36,341 nucleotides of DNA from Deltaproteobacteria bacterium (GCA_020852715.1 JADZAE010000044.1:1-36341), one strand, 5' to 3'. Positions 1 through 8,814 are shown, numbered from the stretch's first letter. Numbers and translations: made by a program. Notes: generated by a model not told the origin, from the letters alone.

Positions 1-77
1 AAGCCGAATTGAATCGATGCCAAAAGCCCATCCAAAAGCCTCGGGATAACCCGGAGGCGCTAATCATCGGAGGCGAT

Positions 78-242
78 ATGAACAACAAAAAACAAGAAGA
101 GCTATGGCAAGAAAGGCTTAACCGCTATGAGCAGAGCGGATTGAGTAAGAGCGAGTACTGCCGACGCAATAATTTAAATATCCATCAGTTAGTGTACTGG
201 AAAAAACGGCTGAAGCAGCTTTTCGGAGGAAGCTTTGTGTAG
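78..242 (+). pseudogene. IS66-family accessory protein TnpA, N-terminal fragment
   Basis: A 54-residue frame starting at ATG 78 behind a GGAGG-type ribosome site at about 68-74. Its Trp-Gln-Glu-Arg start, the SGLSKSEYCRRNNL helix-turn-helix and the following YWKKRLKQL segment match the N-terminal DNA-binding region of the small accessory protein (TnpA/OrfA) of IS66-type elements. Family members are usually about twice this length, and here the frame ends soon after the HTH. No tnpB or transposase gene follows, so this is read as a remnant. An upstream in-frame start at 9 exists but lacks a ribosome site. A solo HTH regulator derived from an IS remains possible. Confidence 0.6.
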
Positions 243-587
243 ATATCAGGTAGCAGCCGACCTGAACCTCCCCCGATTTACCGGACAGTAATAATGGAGT
301 AAGTAAAACTGTCAGGAAATAAAAAGGGAGAGCAGAAATGCCCTAAGCCCCACCGACCACAACTGCCACCCCAAATAAGCTCTCAGGGAGCGTGTTATGT
401 TATGTAATATCAATGTGATAGTGGTAAAAGGAACGAATACTGGGGTAAAGTTGATAAAAGTTATGCAATATAGTAGAAGGCAGCGTCCATTTAAGTAGGT
501 AACAAGATACTTAAAATAAGTTGATTTAGCTAATTAGTTGAACAGTCTGTAACCTTTCCGGAGACATATAATGCTTGAGGAGATTCT
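243..587. other. non-coding stretch between IS remnant and glycan operon
   Basis: About 345 bases with no credible gene. The left part carries an IS-end-like sequence and inverted repeat at 263-321. The right part is AT-rich and must hold the promoter of the glycosyltransferase operon, but no convincing -35/-10 pair with normal spacing was found. A TTGAGGAG ribosome site at 576-582 serves the next gene. Confidence 0.5.
263..321. repeat. IS-end-like sequence with inverted repeat
   Basis: Bases 263-289 begin TGAACC, run through a C-tract and a TTTACCGG segment, and end in ACAGT. This resembles the terminal repeats of many IS3-family elements (TGAACC, C/G-rich, TTT, CTGGA-type). Bases 276-289 (ATTTACCGGACAGT) are repeated in inverted orientation at 308-321 (ACTGTCAGGAAATA, 12 of 14 matching) with an 18-base spacer. 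This could be two abutting IS ends or a hairpin left after excision. The family assignment is from memory of the consensus and is uncertain. Confidence 0.35.
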
Positions 588-1574
588 ATGCGCTTAGTTT
601 CAATTATTGTTCCTTTGTACAATGAAGAAGACAATGTCCAGTATTTGTATGATGAGCTTTGTTCGGTTGCGGCGAAGCTTGAGGATAATGTCGAGTTTAT
701 CTTCGTTAATGACGGCTCGCGGGATAAAACTTTGGAGCGTATGCGCGAAATCACAGCCACTGACAATCGGGTAACAATTGTCGAGTTTCGGCGTAATTTT
801 GGGCAAACTGCAGCTATGGCGGCGGGCTTCGATTATGCTTCAGGTGATATTGTCGCTTTACTTGATGGGGACTTACAAAATGATCCGGCCGAGTTGCCGC
901 GCATGATCGCCAAATTGGATGAGGGCTATGACATGGTAGCCGGATGGCGTAAAAATCGGCAGGACGCGTTTATTTCCAGGAAAATCCCTTCAATGCTGGC
1001 AAACAGATTAATTTCAAGAATTACTAATGTAAGATTGCATGATTATGGCTGCAGCCTTAAAGTTATGCGTGGCGAGGTTGCCAAAAATATCAATCTCTAC
1101 GGGGAAATGCATCGCTTTATTCCGGCTCTGGCTGAAGAGATGGGTATTAAACTGGCGGAGATGCCCGTTAACCATAGGCCTCGTTTATACGGAACATCTA
1201 AATACGGCATCTCGCGAACATTTCGCGTGATCTTAGATTTATTAACAGTGAAATTTTTCCTGGGTTATTCTAAGCGTCCTATTCACCTTTTTGGCTTTCT
1301 GGGGTTAATTTCGGGCTTTATTGGCACTCTGCTGATGGTCATGATGGTTTTGCAGAGATTTATCTATGCCCTGCCCATGGGTAACCGCCCGTTGCTGGCG
1401 CTTGCCGTAATGATGATAATGATCGGCTTGCAGTTTTTGTGTTTTGGGCTTTTGGCGGAAGTATCGGTAAGAACTTACCACGAGTCTCAGGACAAGAAGA
1501 TTTATTCTGTGCGCAACGTTTTTCGGGGCGGATTGAACACCGAAGATAGGCCGAAAAAAGTAGTTGGTTGTTAG
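588..1574 (+). CDS. membrane-anchored family 2 glycosyltransferase (GtrB/DPM1-like)
   Basis: 328 residues. The N-terminal GT-A domain (about 4-215) has the SIIVPLYNEEDN start, the nucleotide-binding NDGSRD (41-46), and a DGDLQNDP metal/sugar-nucleotide motif near 93-100. Two hydrophobic segments follow at about 233-257 and 269-293. This is the DPM1/GtrB/ArnC arrangement, in which a sugar is moved from a nucleotide donor to undecaprenyl or dolichyl phosphate on the cytoplasmic face. The donor sugar cannot be read from sequence. ATG 588 follows TTGAGGAG at good spacing. It is first in a same-strand run of four glycan genes with a 21-base gap to the next, so a role in surface polysaccharide or lipid-linked sugar supply is likely. 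Confidence 0.88.
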   Translation: MRLVSIIVPLYNEEDNVQYLYDELCSVAAKLEDNVEFIFVNDGSRDKTLERMREITATDNRVTIVEFRRNFGQTAAMAAGFDYASGDIVALLDGDLQNDPAELPRMIAKLDEGYDMVAGWRKNRQDAFISRKIPSMLANRLISRITNVRLHDYGCSLKVMRGEVAKNINLYGEMHRFIPALAEEMGIKLAEMPVNHRPRLYGTSKYGISRTFRVILDLLTVKFFLGYSKRPIHLFGFLGLISGFIGTLLMVMMVLQRFIYALPMGNRPLLALAVMMIMIGLQFLCFGLLAEVSVRTYHESQDKKIYSVRNVFRGGLNTEDRPKKVVGC

Positions 1575-1595
1575 AACCGAGTTTGGGGGAAAGTA

Positions 1596-2903
1596 GTGAA
1601 ACCTCAAGAAGCTCCAATCAGTGTATTGCTTGACGCTAGAAAAATCGGCGATGGTGGGATCGGAGTATATATTGAAAATCTTGTTAATGGACTTTTATCT
1701 TTACCGACCCGGCAACGTTCCCGCTTTTCGCTGGCTTTATTAACAACGCCTTTAGATAGTGCAAAATTAACAGAGTCAACGCGTGCTGATCTGTTACGTC
1801 TTATAGAGTCATGGGCAGATGAGCTAACCATTATTCCAGAGCCGGCAGGCAAATATTCGATTGAGGAATACTTATTGCTGGCCTCCCGGCAAAGAAATCA
1901 GCTCTACGGCACAGATATCTTTCATAGCCCTCATTATACTTTGCCCTATTTTTTAAAGATTCCGGCGATTGTTACGATACACGATATTATCCACGTCACC
2001 CATCCGGACAGTAAGCTGCACGCATTAGTTGGTCGGCGCTTAATTGGTTCAGCACTTAAACGAGCTCAGCACGTGATTACAGTAAGTAAGGCTAGCCGTG
2101 ATCGTATAATGGAGAATTTTCCTCAGACTACTGTGCCGATGACTGTTATTCCAAATGGTTTGCGTAGTGGCATTGAACAGCGAACTGAGGCGGACGTAGA
2201 AAATTTCTGTGCAGAAAACTTTTTTATTCGGCCTTATTGTTTATTTGTTGGCAGTGATAGACCGCACAAAGGATTTGCTATGCTCTGTCAGGCTTGGTCG
2301 TTATTACAGAACTATTGCCGGCGAGAAGAGAAGCAAATGCCGATTTTAGTAGCTGTTGGTAGTCGCTTTTCCAGCCAAACAAGAGCGGTTGTGTATGAGC
2401 ATGGGTTGGGGCAAGTGGTGAGGTTTGTTGAGGATATTTCCAATAGCACTTTGTCTCTCTTGTATAGTGGCGCTGATGCTTTGCTTATTCCTTCTCTGGA
2501 GGAAGGGTTTGGCATGATGGCTGTGGAAGCTATGGCCTGTCGCACGCGTGTCGTCGCTACGCCAGTTCCCAGTGTAAAGGAAATATGTGGCCGTAGTGGT
2601 TATTACAGTGATGATTACAGTGCCGGTAGCTTTTATTTAGCGCTAAAACGTTGTCTTGAGGACAAACGCTGGGAAAGAAAAGCGATTGATGGATTGTGTC
2701 GGGTGAAAAAGTTCTCGACGCAAGAAGCCGCAGATAAAACTTTAAAAGTCTATTTAAAGATTGTGCGTGAAAGAAGGGAAGGGATTAGTATCCCGTTAGT
2801 TTCGCAATTAGAAGGCTCAATTATTGCTGCTAAACAGGAAAACCTAGATAAGCAATCAGCTAACAATACTGATGAGGTTTTGGAGGTTTTTAATCGAGAA
2901 TGA
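1596..2903 (+). CDS. GT4-type glycosyltransferase
   Basis: 435 residues, GT-B fold. The N-terminal half has SVLLDARKIGDGGIGVY and the HSPHYTLP segment typical of mannosyltransferase-like GT4 enzymes. The C-terminal Rossmann domain (about 205-385) contains the donor-phosphate-binding FVGSDRPHKG region and the E-x7-E motif in PSLEEGFGMMAVEAMA. The start is GTG at 1596, preceded by GGGGGA-AAG at 1585-1592. No signal peptide or membrane span is present, so it should work in the cytoplasm on a lipid-linked acceptor. About 40 polar residues extend past the catalytic domain. The stop overlaps the next start (ATGA at 2900-2903), indicating translational coupling. Confidence 0.87.
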   Translation: MKPQEAPISVLLDARKIGDGGIGVYIENLVNGLLSLPTRQRSRFSLALLTTPLDSAKLTESTRADLLRLIESWADELTIIPEPAGKYSIEEYLLLASRQRNQLYGTDIFHSPHYTLPYFLKIPAIVTIHDIIHVTHPDSKLHALVGRRLIGSALKRAQHVITVSKASRDRIMENFPQTTVPMTVIPNGLRSGIEQRTEADVENFCAENFFIRPYCLFVGSDRPHKGFAMLCQAWSLLQNYCRREEKQMPILVAVGSRFSSQTRAVVYEHGLGQVVRFVEDISNSTLSLLYSGADALLIPSLEEGFGMMAVEAMACRTRVVATPVPSVKEICGRSGYYSDDYSAGSFYLALKRCLEDKRWERKAIDGLCRVKKFSTQEAADKTLKVYLKIVRERREGISIPLVSQLEGSIIAAKQENLDKQSANNTDEVLEVFNRE

Positions 2904-4063
2904 AAAGAGTTGCTATAATTCATGATTGGCTTCTGGGGATGCGTGGTGGTGAGCGTTGTTTAGAGGTGTTGCTAGATATGTTTCCGGAGGCGGAAATTTA
3001 TACTTTGTTCCACCGACCGGAGAAGCTTACAGACAAGCTCAATAGCTATAAGGTTCATTCATCGCTTTTAAATCGCTTGCCATCAGTGTTTAAGTATTAT
3101 CGTTTTTTATTACCTCTATATCCACTGGCTTCCTATTCAATGGCGAAAATGCTGAAGCGCAATCACGACCTCGAACCCTATGATTTGGTAATTAGTGTAA
3201 GTCATTGCGCTGCCAAAAATGTTGCAGTTCCACAAGGAGTTAAGCATATTTGCTACTGCTTAACTCCTATGCGTTATATTTGGGATCAATTTGATGCTTA
3301 CTTTAGCGGACGGCGTTTAGAAAAAGTGGCGAGCCTTGCCGCAAAGTTTTTACGTTCTTGGGATGTTGCCGGTGCGCAAGGAGTCGATAAGTTTATTGCG
3401 ATTAGCCAATTCGTGCGCGGAAGAGTAGAGCGGCTTTATGAGCGTCCGGCCAATGTTGTCTTTCCACCGGTGCGCACTGATTGGTTGAACTTGGCCAAGA
3501 AAGAAAAGAAGGGCGGGCAATTTCTCGCTGTAAATGCATTAGTGCCCTATAAAAATATCGATAAAATCGTCGCCGCCTTTAATGAGCTTTGCGAGCCACT
3601 GGCGATTGTTGGCACCGGGCCTGAGGAGGAACGCTTAAAAAAAATGGCCAAGCCCAATATTTATTTTTTGGGCTCCGTTAGTGATGAGGAACTGGCGGGT
3701 CTTTACAAAAGTTCAAGAGCATTAGTATTTGCCGCAGAGGAAGATTTCGGTATGACTCCGGTGGAAATGCAAGCAGTGGGTAACCCGGTTATTGCCCTGG
3801 GTAAAGGTGGTGCTTTAGAGACAGTAAGTGTTGATGCCCAGCAGCCAACAGGTCTTTTCTTTGCAGATTTAAATACTCAGAGTATCGTTGCTGCCCTACG
3901 GCAGTTTATGGAGCAGGAAGGCAAATTTACTGCTGATAATTGTTCTCGACAAGCGAGCAAATTTTATCCGGAAGTATTTAAAAAGAATTTTATGGTCGAA
4001 CTGGAAACAGAGCTGTATGGTGATGATGTAGCCCGCTCGACTAAAGAGGTAGCCAATACCTAG
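2900..4063 (+). CDS. GT4-type glycosyltransferase (WbaZ/mannosyltransferase-like)
   Basis: 387 residues. It opens with RVAIIHDWLLGMRGGERCLEV, a start seen in O-antigen and exopolysaccharide GT4 mannosyltransferases of the WbaZ kind, and has the conserved CYCLTPMRYIWDQ segment (about 119-131). The donor domain carries NALVPYKNID and the E-x7-E motif in EEDFGMTPVEMQAVG. Its ATG shares bases with the upstream stop, so it is co-translated with that gene. An 8-base gap separates it from the initiating transferase downstream. A polysaccharide elongation enzyme is the best reading; sugar and linkage are unknown. Confidence 0.87.
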   Translation: MKRVAIIHDWLLGMRGGERCLEVLLDMFPEAEIYTLFHRPEKLTDKLNSYKVHSSLLNRLPSVFKYYRFLLPLYPLASYSMAKMLKRNHDLEPYDLVISVSHCAAKNVAVPQGVKHICYCLTPMRYIWDQFDAYFSGRRLEKVASLAAKFLRSWDVAGAQGVDKFIAISQFVRGRVERLYERPANVVFPPVRTDWLNLAKKEKKGGQFLAVNALVPYKNIDKIVAAFNELCEPLAIVGTGPEEERLKKMAKPNIYFLGSVSDEELAGLYKSSRALVFAAEEDFGMTPVEMQAVGNPVIALGKGGALETVSVDAQQPTGLFFADLNTQSIVAALRQFMEQEGKFTADNCSRQASKFYPEVFKKNFMVELETELYGDDVARSTKEVANT

Positions 4064-4071
4064 GGTTATTT

Positions 4072-5544
4072 ATGTTAAAAAAACATGCACAAGTTTTCGA
4101 GATACTTTTTACAGTAAGTGATATTTTAATTGTCTCGCTTGCTTGGCTGGGTAGCTATGCGCTGCGTTTCTACTCAGGTCTTGTTCCGGTGACAAAGGGT
4201 ATTCCGCCATTTAGTGATTATTTTAAGATGTTGGTTTTTGTCGCGCTTATTTGGGGATTTGTTTTTCGTATTTTTAATTTATATCGGCCAATGCGTTCGC
4301 AGACACGCTTTGCTGAAGCGTTAATCATTATCCGGGCCAATGCCTTTAGCGTAGTGCTTTTCTTAGCCGCAATCTATTTATTTCGTGAAAAGAATGTGGA
4401 ATTCTCGCGTTTGGTGTTTGCTCTCTTTCTGTTTTTAAGCAGTTTTCTCTTGCTTGTTAGTCGTTCTTTGTTGCGGAGCTTGCTGGGTCTTATTCGCTCT
4501 AAGGGCTTTAACATGCGTTATGCCATTATTGTTGGATCGGAGAATTTAGCTCAGCAGGTAGCGATGCGTTTATATAATCACTCAGAATATGGCATTGATC
4601 TGGTTGGTTGTTTATCGCGCACATTTCCTTTTGGCGCGCGGCCGCAGCATGTTTCGCTAAGCAATCCGCGAAGCAATTTAGCGATAGAAAGTGCTGTTCA
4701 TACTGAGCCGGTTTATGATCTGAACATTATTGGTTCTTATCAAGAACTTCCGGTTTTACTAGCGCAAGGGGGCATTGACCAAGTTATCGTGGCCTTGCCG
4801 CTTTCGGACTATGAATTATTGCCGACGATCATGGAGTCTATCGGGGATAGCCTGGTCGATGTGCGCATTGTGCCTGATTATCATGAATTTATTAAGCTTG
4901 GGGCGCAGGTAGAAGAGTTAGATGGACTGCCCGTTATGAGTGTCGTTTCTACACCTTTGATGGGTTTTAATGTGTTTGTGAAGCGGATGATGGACCTGAT
5001 TTTAGGCATTTTCTTTTTTATTGTTTCGCTACCTGTTTTTATTGTTGTTACCGGTTTAGTTAAGCTTACCTCTCGTGGGCCGGTATTTTACACGCAGGAA
5101 AGAATGGGGTTAGATGGAAGGTGCTTTCGGATAATTAAATTCCGCACTATGTACATTAATGCCGAATCTCGAGGCGCAAAATTTGCGCGCAAAGGTGATC
5201 CTCGTGTTACCCCCCTGGGAAAAATATTGCGCCGCTTTAGCATTGATGAAATTCCACAATTAATTAATGTTTTGCTTGGTAATATGTCTTTAGTTGGTCC
5301 GCGACCCGAACGTCCGGTATTTATTGAGGAGTTTCGACGAAAGTTTCCGCGTTATATGCTTAGACATAAGGTGCAAGCCGGTCTCACCGGCTGGGCTCAA
5401 GTTAATGGTTGGCGTGGCAATACCTCAATTGAAAAGCGTGTCGAATGTGACTTGTATTACATTGAAAATTGGTCGCCGCTGTTTGACTTGAGAATAATAC
5501 TTTTAACCTTCTTCAAATGCTTCTCTGACGAGAATGCTTATTGA
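4072..5544 (+). CDS. undecaprenyl-phosphate hexose-1-phosphate transferase (WbaP/WcaJ type)
   Basis: 490 residues, the full length of bacterial polyprenyl glycosylphosphotransferases. The N-terminal part has four hydrophobic segments (about 10-32, 50-70, 87-105, 113-132), then a CoA-binding-like Rossmann domain. A fifth hydrophobic segment (about 302-328) leads into the catalytic domain with KFRTM, the ARKGDPRVTPLGK-LRRFSIDEIPQL region, LVGPRPERP and GLTGWAQVNGWRG. Enzymes of this family start polysaccharide repeat units by placing hexose-1-phosphate on undecaprenyl phosphate. It is last in the operon and fits as the initiating enzyme for the two GT4 proteins. The 3' end overlaps the convergent gene by 7 bases. 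Confidence 0.9.
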   Translation: MLKKHAQVFEILFTVSDILIVSLAWLGSYALRFYSGLVPVTKGIPPFSDYFKMLVFVALIWGFVFRIFNLYRPMRSQTRFAEALIIIRANAFSVVLFLAAIYLFREKNVEFSRLVFALFLFLSSFLLLVSRSLLRSLLGLIRSKGFNMRYAIIVGSENLAQQVAMRLYNHSEYGIDLVGCLSRTFPFGARPQHVSLSNPRSNLAIESAVHTEPVYDLNIIGSYQELPVLLAQGGIDQVIVALPLSDYELLPTIMESIGDSLVDVRIVPDYHEFIKLGAQVEELDGLPVMSVVSTPLMGFNVFVKRMMDLILGIFFFIVSLPVFIVVTGLVKLTSRGPVFYTQERMGLDGRCFRIIKFRTMYINAESRGAKFARKGDPRVTPLGKILRRFSIDEIPQLINVLLGNMSLVGPRPERPVFIEEFRRKFPRYMLRHKVQAGLTGWAQVNGWRGNTSIEKRVECDLYYIENWSPLFDLRIILLTFFKCFSDENAY

Positions 5545-6071
5545 TTCTCAACAGTCGACTGTTGCTCGGGGGTTTGTTCGGGCATAGCAGGTTCTGAAGA
5601 ATTCATATTTTCATCGGCTGTAATTTCGGGTGCAGATTCAAGAGCCTGTTGAATGTCTTCAGGTATACTTTCATCTTGTGATTCAACTTGCTTTAATAAA
5701 TCTTCGGGGAGCTCTTCAGGAACAGCATTTACTTGCGCTGCGATATCTGGAGGTAACTCGACTTCCTCGGCATTGATTTGTGCGGCCAGTTCAGGAGGTA
5801 GTTCATCCAGCTCGATTGTCTCTATCCCTTGTTCTTCGGGTAAATATTCGCCGGTTGCTGATTGTGTTTCGTCAATGACCATCGGTTCGTCACTGCTCAC
5901 AAAATTATCTGTTTCAACATCTATGTTCCCCGCAGATGCTGCAGCCGATCCCGAAGCTGGAGATAACTTGGCATTTTCTGCGCGCTTCATCATTGCCAAA
6001 TAAAGGACGCAGACAATAAACACCGGAATAAGTAGGATCACAATTATGCTTTTATATGATCTATTGGCCAT
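5538..6071 (-). CDS. membrane-anchored acidic protein with phased 15-residue repeats
   Basis: 177 residues from the ATG at 6071, chosen because AAGGGAGC lies just upstream; a longer frame begins at 6122 without such a site. One hydrophobic helix (about 9-27) is flanked by Arg/Lys. The rest is strongly acidic and rich in Pro, Glu, Gln and Ala. Residues 91-150 hold four tandem copies of a 15-residue unit starting LPPELAAQINA, LPPDIAAQVNA, LPEDLLKQVES and IPEDIQQALES. The topology suggests a short cytoplasmic N-terminus and a repeat region outside the inner membrane. I recognise no family. It converges on the polysaccharide operon and stands alone on its strand. A periplasmic spacer or scaffold is one guess. 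Confidence 0.7.
   Translation of the reverse strand: MANRSYKSIIVILLIPVFIVCVLYLAMMKRAENAKLSPASGSAAASAGNIDVETDNFVSSDEPMVIDETQSATGEYLPEEQGIETIELDELPPELAAQINAEEVELPPDIAAQVNAVPEELPEDLLKQVESQDESIPEDIQQALESAPEITADENMNSSEPAMPEQTPEQQSTVENQ
5622..5801 (-). repeat. four tandem 45-bp coding repeats
   Basis: These bases encode four units of exactly 15 residues (residues 91, 106, 121 and 136 of the acidic protein). The core is [L/I]-P-[P/E]-[E/D]-[L/I]-x-x-[Q/A]-[I/V/L]-[N/E]-[A/S] followed by an acidic tail. The first two copies are most alike, so an expansion at that end is plausible. Confidence 0.75.
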
Positions 6072-6229
6072 GTCTGCTCCCTTGATAAAAATATACTTTA
6101 TTTGCTCGTAAAACCTTGGCAATTAAGCTCTGGATTTGTATACTAATTATGAGCCATTGGGAAAGGGAAAATAAAAGCGCGTTGCTGATAAAAATACTGC
6201 AGTTTTAGTAAACACAATCAATATTTTTT

Positions 6230-6244
6230 GTCCAAGAATTGGAC
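6230..6244. promoter_or_regulatory. inverted repeat upstream of TPR lipoprotein gene
   Basis: GTCCAA and TTGGAC form a perfect 6-base inverted repeat around GAA. The right half looks like a -35 box, with TATACT (6257-6262) and TATAAT (6266-6271) downstream, but the spacers (12 and 21) are not standard. A promoter with an overlapping operator is possible and weakly supported. Confidence 0.25.
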
Positions 6245-6302
6245 TTTAGTCTTTGTTATACTGCATATAATGATAACAAATAACAGCTAATTCAGTTCAA
6301 TA

Positions 6303-7292
6303 ATGGCCTGTAAAATTTTCCAAAATATTCACATAACGCTTTTACTGGTGTTGGTTTTTGCCACTTCCTGCGTTCCGGCACCAAAGAATATTGATGCTAA
6401 TGTTGTTTCCTCTCAAGAAGTAAAGGTTGCTACATATTTGCAAAATGGCCGTTTTTATTTGAATTCTGGCCGTTTCGATTTGGCCGAGGGTAATTTTCGT
6501 CGGGCTTTAATTTTTGCCCCTGATAATGCGGCGATCTATAACGATTTAGGATTATCCTTGCAGCGGCAAAAACGTTTAGCGGAAGCCCTGGAGAGTGTTC
6601 AAAAAGCAGTGGCTCTTGAGCCGGAATTAGCTATTTATCAAATAAACTTAGCGGCGCTTTATTATGACAATCAACAATATTCAAAAGGCATTGATTTATT
6701 AACCGCTCTACTTTTTCCTGAACATCTAGCAACGGAAAATTCCGCTGAATTTATAAAGAAACAGCTTTCACCTTTTCAGCTTACGCTTATTTATCGGACG
6801 TTGGCTACATTGTATTATGCACAAGGTGATTTAGAGTCAGCTATTTGTTACTCTGAAAAGGCAGCATTCAGCACAAGTAGTGATCTGGAAGCGGGAATCC
6901 ATATTCGCTTGTTATTAACTAATGAATATTTAGGGATGGCTTATCGATTTACCCAAAGACACATTGAAAATGCTAAATCCATCTCGCCGCGAATTATGCT
7001 CGATTACGGCATTGAATTCGTAGCCAAAGAGCAGATGAAGTTGGCATTCGAAGCCAGTCGCCGTGTGCTAAGTGATAATTCTTCACCAGAGTATGAACGC
7101 CGGACGGCTTATTTTATTTTACTTTCGGCTAAGGAGCTTGCCGAGCAGGAAAGGGCAGCCTTAATAGATGAGTTGCTTATGCTTAGTGCGCAAGTTTGCG
7201 AGGATGCAAATTTACAACATGCCGATTATTGGCCGTGGGTATTTTCAACAATGATTAAGCAAACAGTAGACGAGGTTTGTTATGCAAATTGA
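6303..7292 (+). CDS. TPR-repeat lipoprotein
   Basis: 329 residues. A hydrophobic N-terminus ends in the lipobox FATSC, giving lipidation at Cys23. Tetratricopeptide repeats follow from about residue 43 (NGRFYLNSGRFDLAEGNFRRAL) through two more clear copies (77-110 and 111-144), then weaker helical repeats (about 160-190). The domain order recalls PilF/Pilotin-like and BamD-like TPR lipoproteins that help assemble outer-membrane complexes, but there is no specific match. Its 3' end overlaps dnaB by 11 bases, so the two are probably co-transcribed. A pilotin role for the T2SS secretin is conceivable but unsupported by location. Confidence 0.82.
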   Translation: MACKIFQNIHITLLLVLVFATSCVPAPKNIDANVVSSQEVKVATYLQNGRFYLNSGRFDLAEGNFRRALIFAPDNAAIYNDLGLSLQRQKRLAEALESVQKAVALEPELAIYQINLAALYYDNQQYSKGIDLLTALLFPEHLATENSAEFIKKQLSPFQLTLIYRTLATLYYAQGDLESAICYSEKAAFSTSSDLEAGIHIRLLLTNEYLGMAYRFTQRHIENAKSISPRIMLDYGIEFVAKEQMKLAFEASRRVLSDNSSPEYERRTAYFILLSAKELAEQERAALIDELLMLSAQVCEDANLQHADYWPWVFSTMIKQTVDEVCYAN

Positions 7293-8763
7293 TACAGAGT
7301 TAGACCAGCGGGATATAGTTATCAGCCAAGCGGAAGATGGGCAAAGTGATCACTACGACTTTGATGCTCCCCAGTCTGCTGGACGCGTTCCACCACATGC
7401 TATTGATGCTGAGCAGGCGGCTTTGGGAGCTGTGTTGCTCGATAACGAGGCAATCTATAGCGTGATGGATTTATTGCAGCCCAACGATTTTTATAAACAT
7501 GCCCATCAACTTATTTATGCTACGATGCTTAAGATTTCTGAGAGCGGGCAGGCAATTGATTTGCTGACTTTATCTAACGAGCTGAAGTGCGGAAAACAGC
7601 TGGATGCTGCCGGTGGAGTTGAGTATCTGTCACTTTTAGTTGATAACGTTCCAACTGCTGCTAATACCCAATATTATGCACGCGTTGTCAAAGAAATGAG
7701 TTTACGGAGAAAGCTTATTCATGAAGCCAGCGAAATTGTTACCGAAGCTTTTTCTACTCGTGGGGATATTGAGACATTTGTGGATTCTGTCGAGCAGCGG
7801 ATATTTTCCGTGTCTGAGTCACGTACTCGCCAAGGATTTGTAAAACTCGAACACATTGTTCGCGATTCTATAAAGCAAGTTGAAAAGTTATATACAAAGC
7901 AAGAGCCGATTACGGGCGTACCGTCAGGTTTTATTGACTTTGATGAAATGACTTCCGGGTTGCAGCCATCGGATTTAATCATTATTGCCGGTCGACCCAG
8001 TATGGGAAAAACTTCGCTTGCTTTGTCAATAGTGCGCAATATTGCTGTTGAGGCCGGAAAAGCGGTTGCCGTTTTTTCTCTGGAAATGAGTAAGGAGCAA
8101 TTAGTAACAAGATTACTAAGCTCTGAAGCGCGTGTTAGCAGTGCTAAGATGCGCAGTGGCAAGTTTGGGGAAGGAGATTTTATTAAGCTTGTTGATGCTG
8201 CCTCTAAGATATCCGGAGCCAGCATTTTTATAGATGATACTCCGGCTCTTTCTGTTTTAGAAATGCGGGCCAAGGCTAGGCGCTTACATCGCGAACGAGC
8301 GCTAAGCGCCATTGTTATAGATTATTTGCAGCTGATGCGGGCTCCGCAACGCGCCAGAGGCGAAAGCCGGGAACAAGAGATTGCTGAAATATCGCGCTCT
8401 TTGAAGGCTATTGCTAAAGAGCTTAGTATCCCTGTTATTGCGCTATCGCAGCTAAATAGAGCGGTGGAAACTCGTAATGATAAACGTCCTTTGATGGCTG
8501 ACTTACGTGAGTCTGGCGCGATTGAGCAGGATGCAGATATTATTGGTTTTGTTTATCGCGATGAAGTTTATAATCCGGATACGCAGGATAAAGGTATTGC
8601 GGAATTAATCATTGGTAAACATAGGAATGGGCCAATTGGGACAGTGCAGTTAGCATTTCACTCCGACTACACTTCCTTTGAGAATCTTAGCAAAACAACC
8701 GATGAATATGATTATTTTCCTGATGGTGCATATCCTAGTCAGGAAGAAGACATTTTGCCTTAG
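7282..8763 (+). CDS. dnaB: replicative DNA helicase DnaB
   Basis: 493 residues. The N-terminal DnaB domain starts near residue 37 (PPHAIDAEQAALGAVLLD), followed by the linker and the RecA-like ATPase core. Walker A is GRPSMGKTS (237-245); the Walker B region is VIDYLQLM, followed by the conserved SRSLKAIAKEL and ALSQLNRAVE stretches and the LRESGAIEQDAD arginine-finger/sensor region. The protein forms the hexameric ring that unwinds DNA at the replication fork and recruits primase. There is no intein in this copy. About 35 acidic, non-conserved residues precede the canonical start. ATG 7282 lies inside the upstream TPR gene, with GAGG about 9 bases before it. Length and motifs are normal. Confidence 0.96.
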   Translation: MQIDTELDQRDIVISQAEDGQSDHYDFDAPQSAGRVPPHAIDAEQAALGAVLLDNEAIYSVMDLLQPNDFYKHAHQLIYATMLKISESGQAIDLLTLSNELKCGKQLDAAGGVEYLSLLVDNVPTAANTQYYARVVKEMSLRRKLIHEASEIVTEAFSTRGDIETFVDSVEQRIFSVSESRTRQGFVKLEHIVRDSIKQVEKLYTKQEPITGVPSGFIDFDEMTSGLQPSDLIIIAGRPSMGKTSLALSIVRNIAVEAGKAVAVFSLEMSKEQLVTRLLSSEARVSSAKMRSGKFGEGDFIKLVDAASKISGASIFIDDTPALSVLEMRAKARRLHRERALSAIVIDYLQLMRAPQRARGESREQEIAEISRSLKAIAKELSIPVIALSQLNRAVETRNDKRPLMADLRESGAIEQDADIIGFVYRDEVYNPDTQDKGIAELIIGKHRNGPIGTVQLAFHSDYTSFENLSKTTDEYDYFPDGAYPSQEEDILP

Positions 8764-8797
8764 TTTTATAGTGTGCACAAAAAGTAAGTTGTGGTGT

Positions 8798-8814
8798 GTA
8801 TGACTAGGTCATAC
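8798..8814. terminator. possible weak bidirectional terminator between dnaB and dnaJ-like gene
   Basis: GTATGAC and GTCATAC form a perfect 7-base stem around TAG in the 80-base gap between two convergent genes. There is no T-run on either side, so the case rests on position and symmetry. Confidence 0.3.

Noticed and set aside
6245..6271. Standard sigma70 promoter for the TPR lipoprotein gene
   Set aside because: TTGGAC pairs with TATACT or TATAAT only at spacings of 12 or 21 bases, both outside the normal range.
7719..8312. 197-residue minus-strand frame opposite dnaB
   Set aside because: It is fully inside dnaB, which has all helicase motifs; the opposite frame is a codon-usage shadow.
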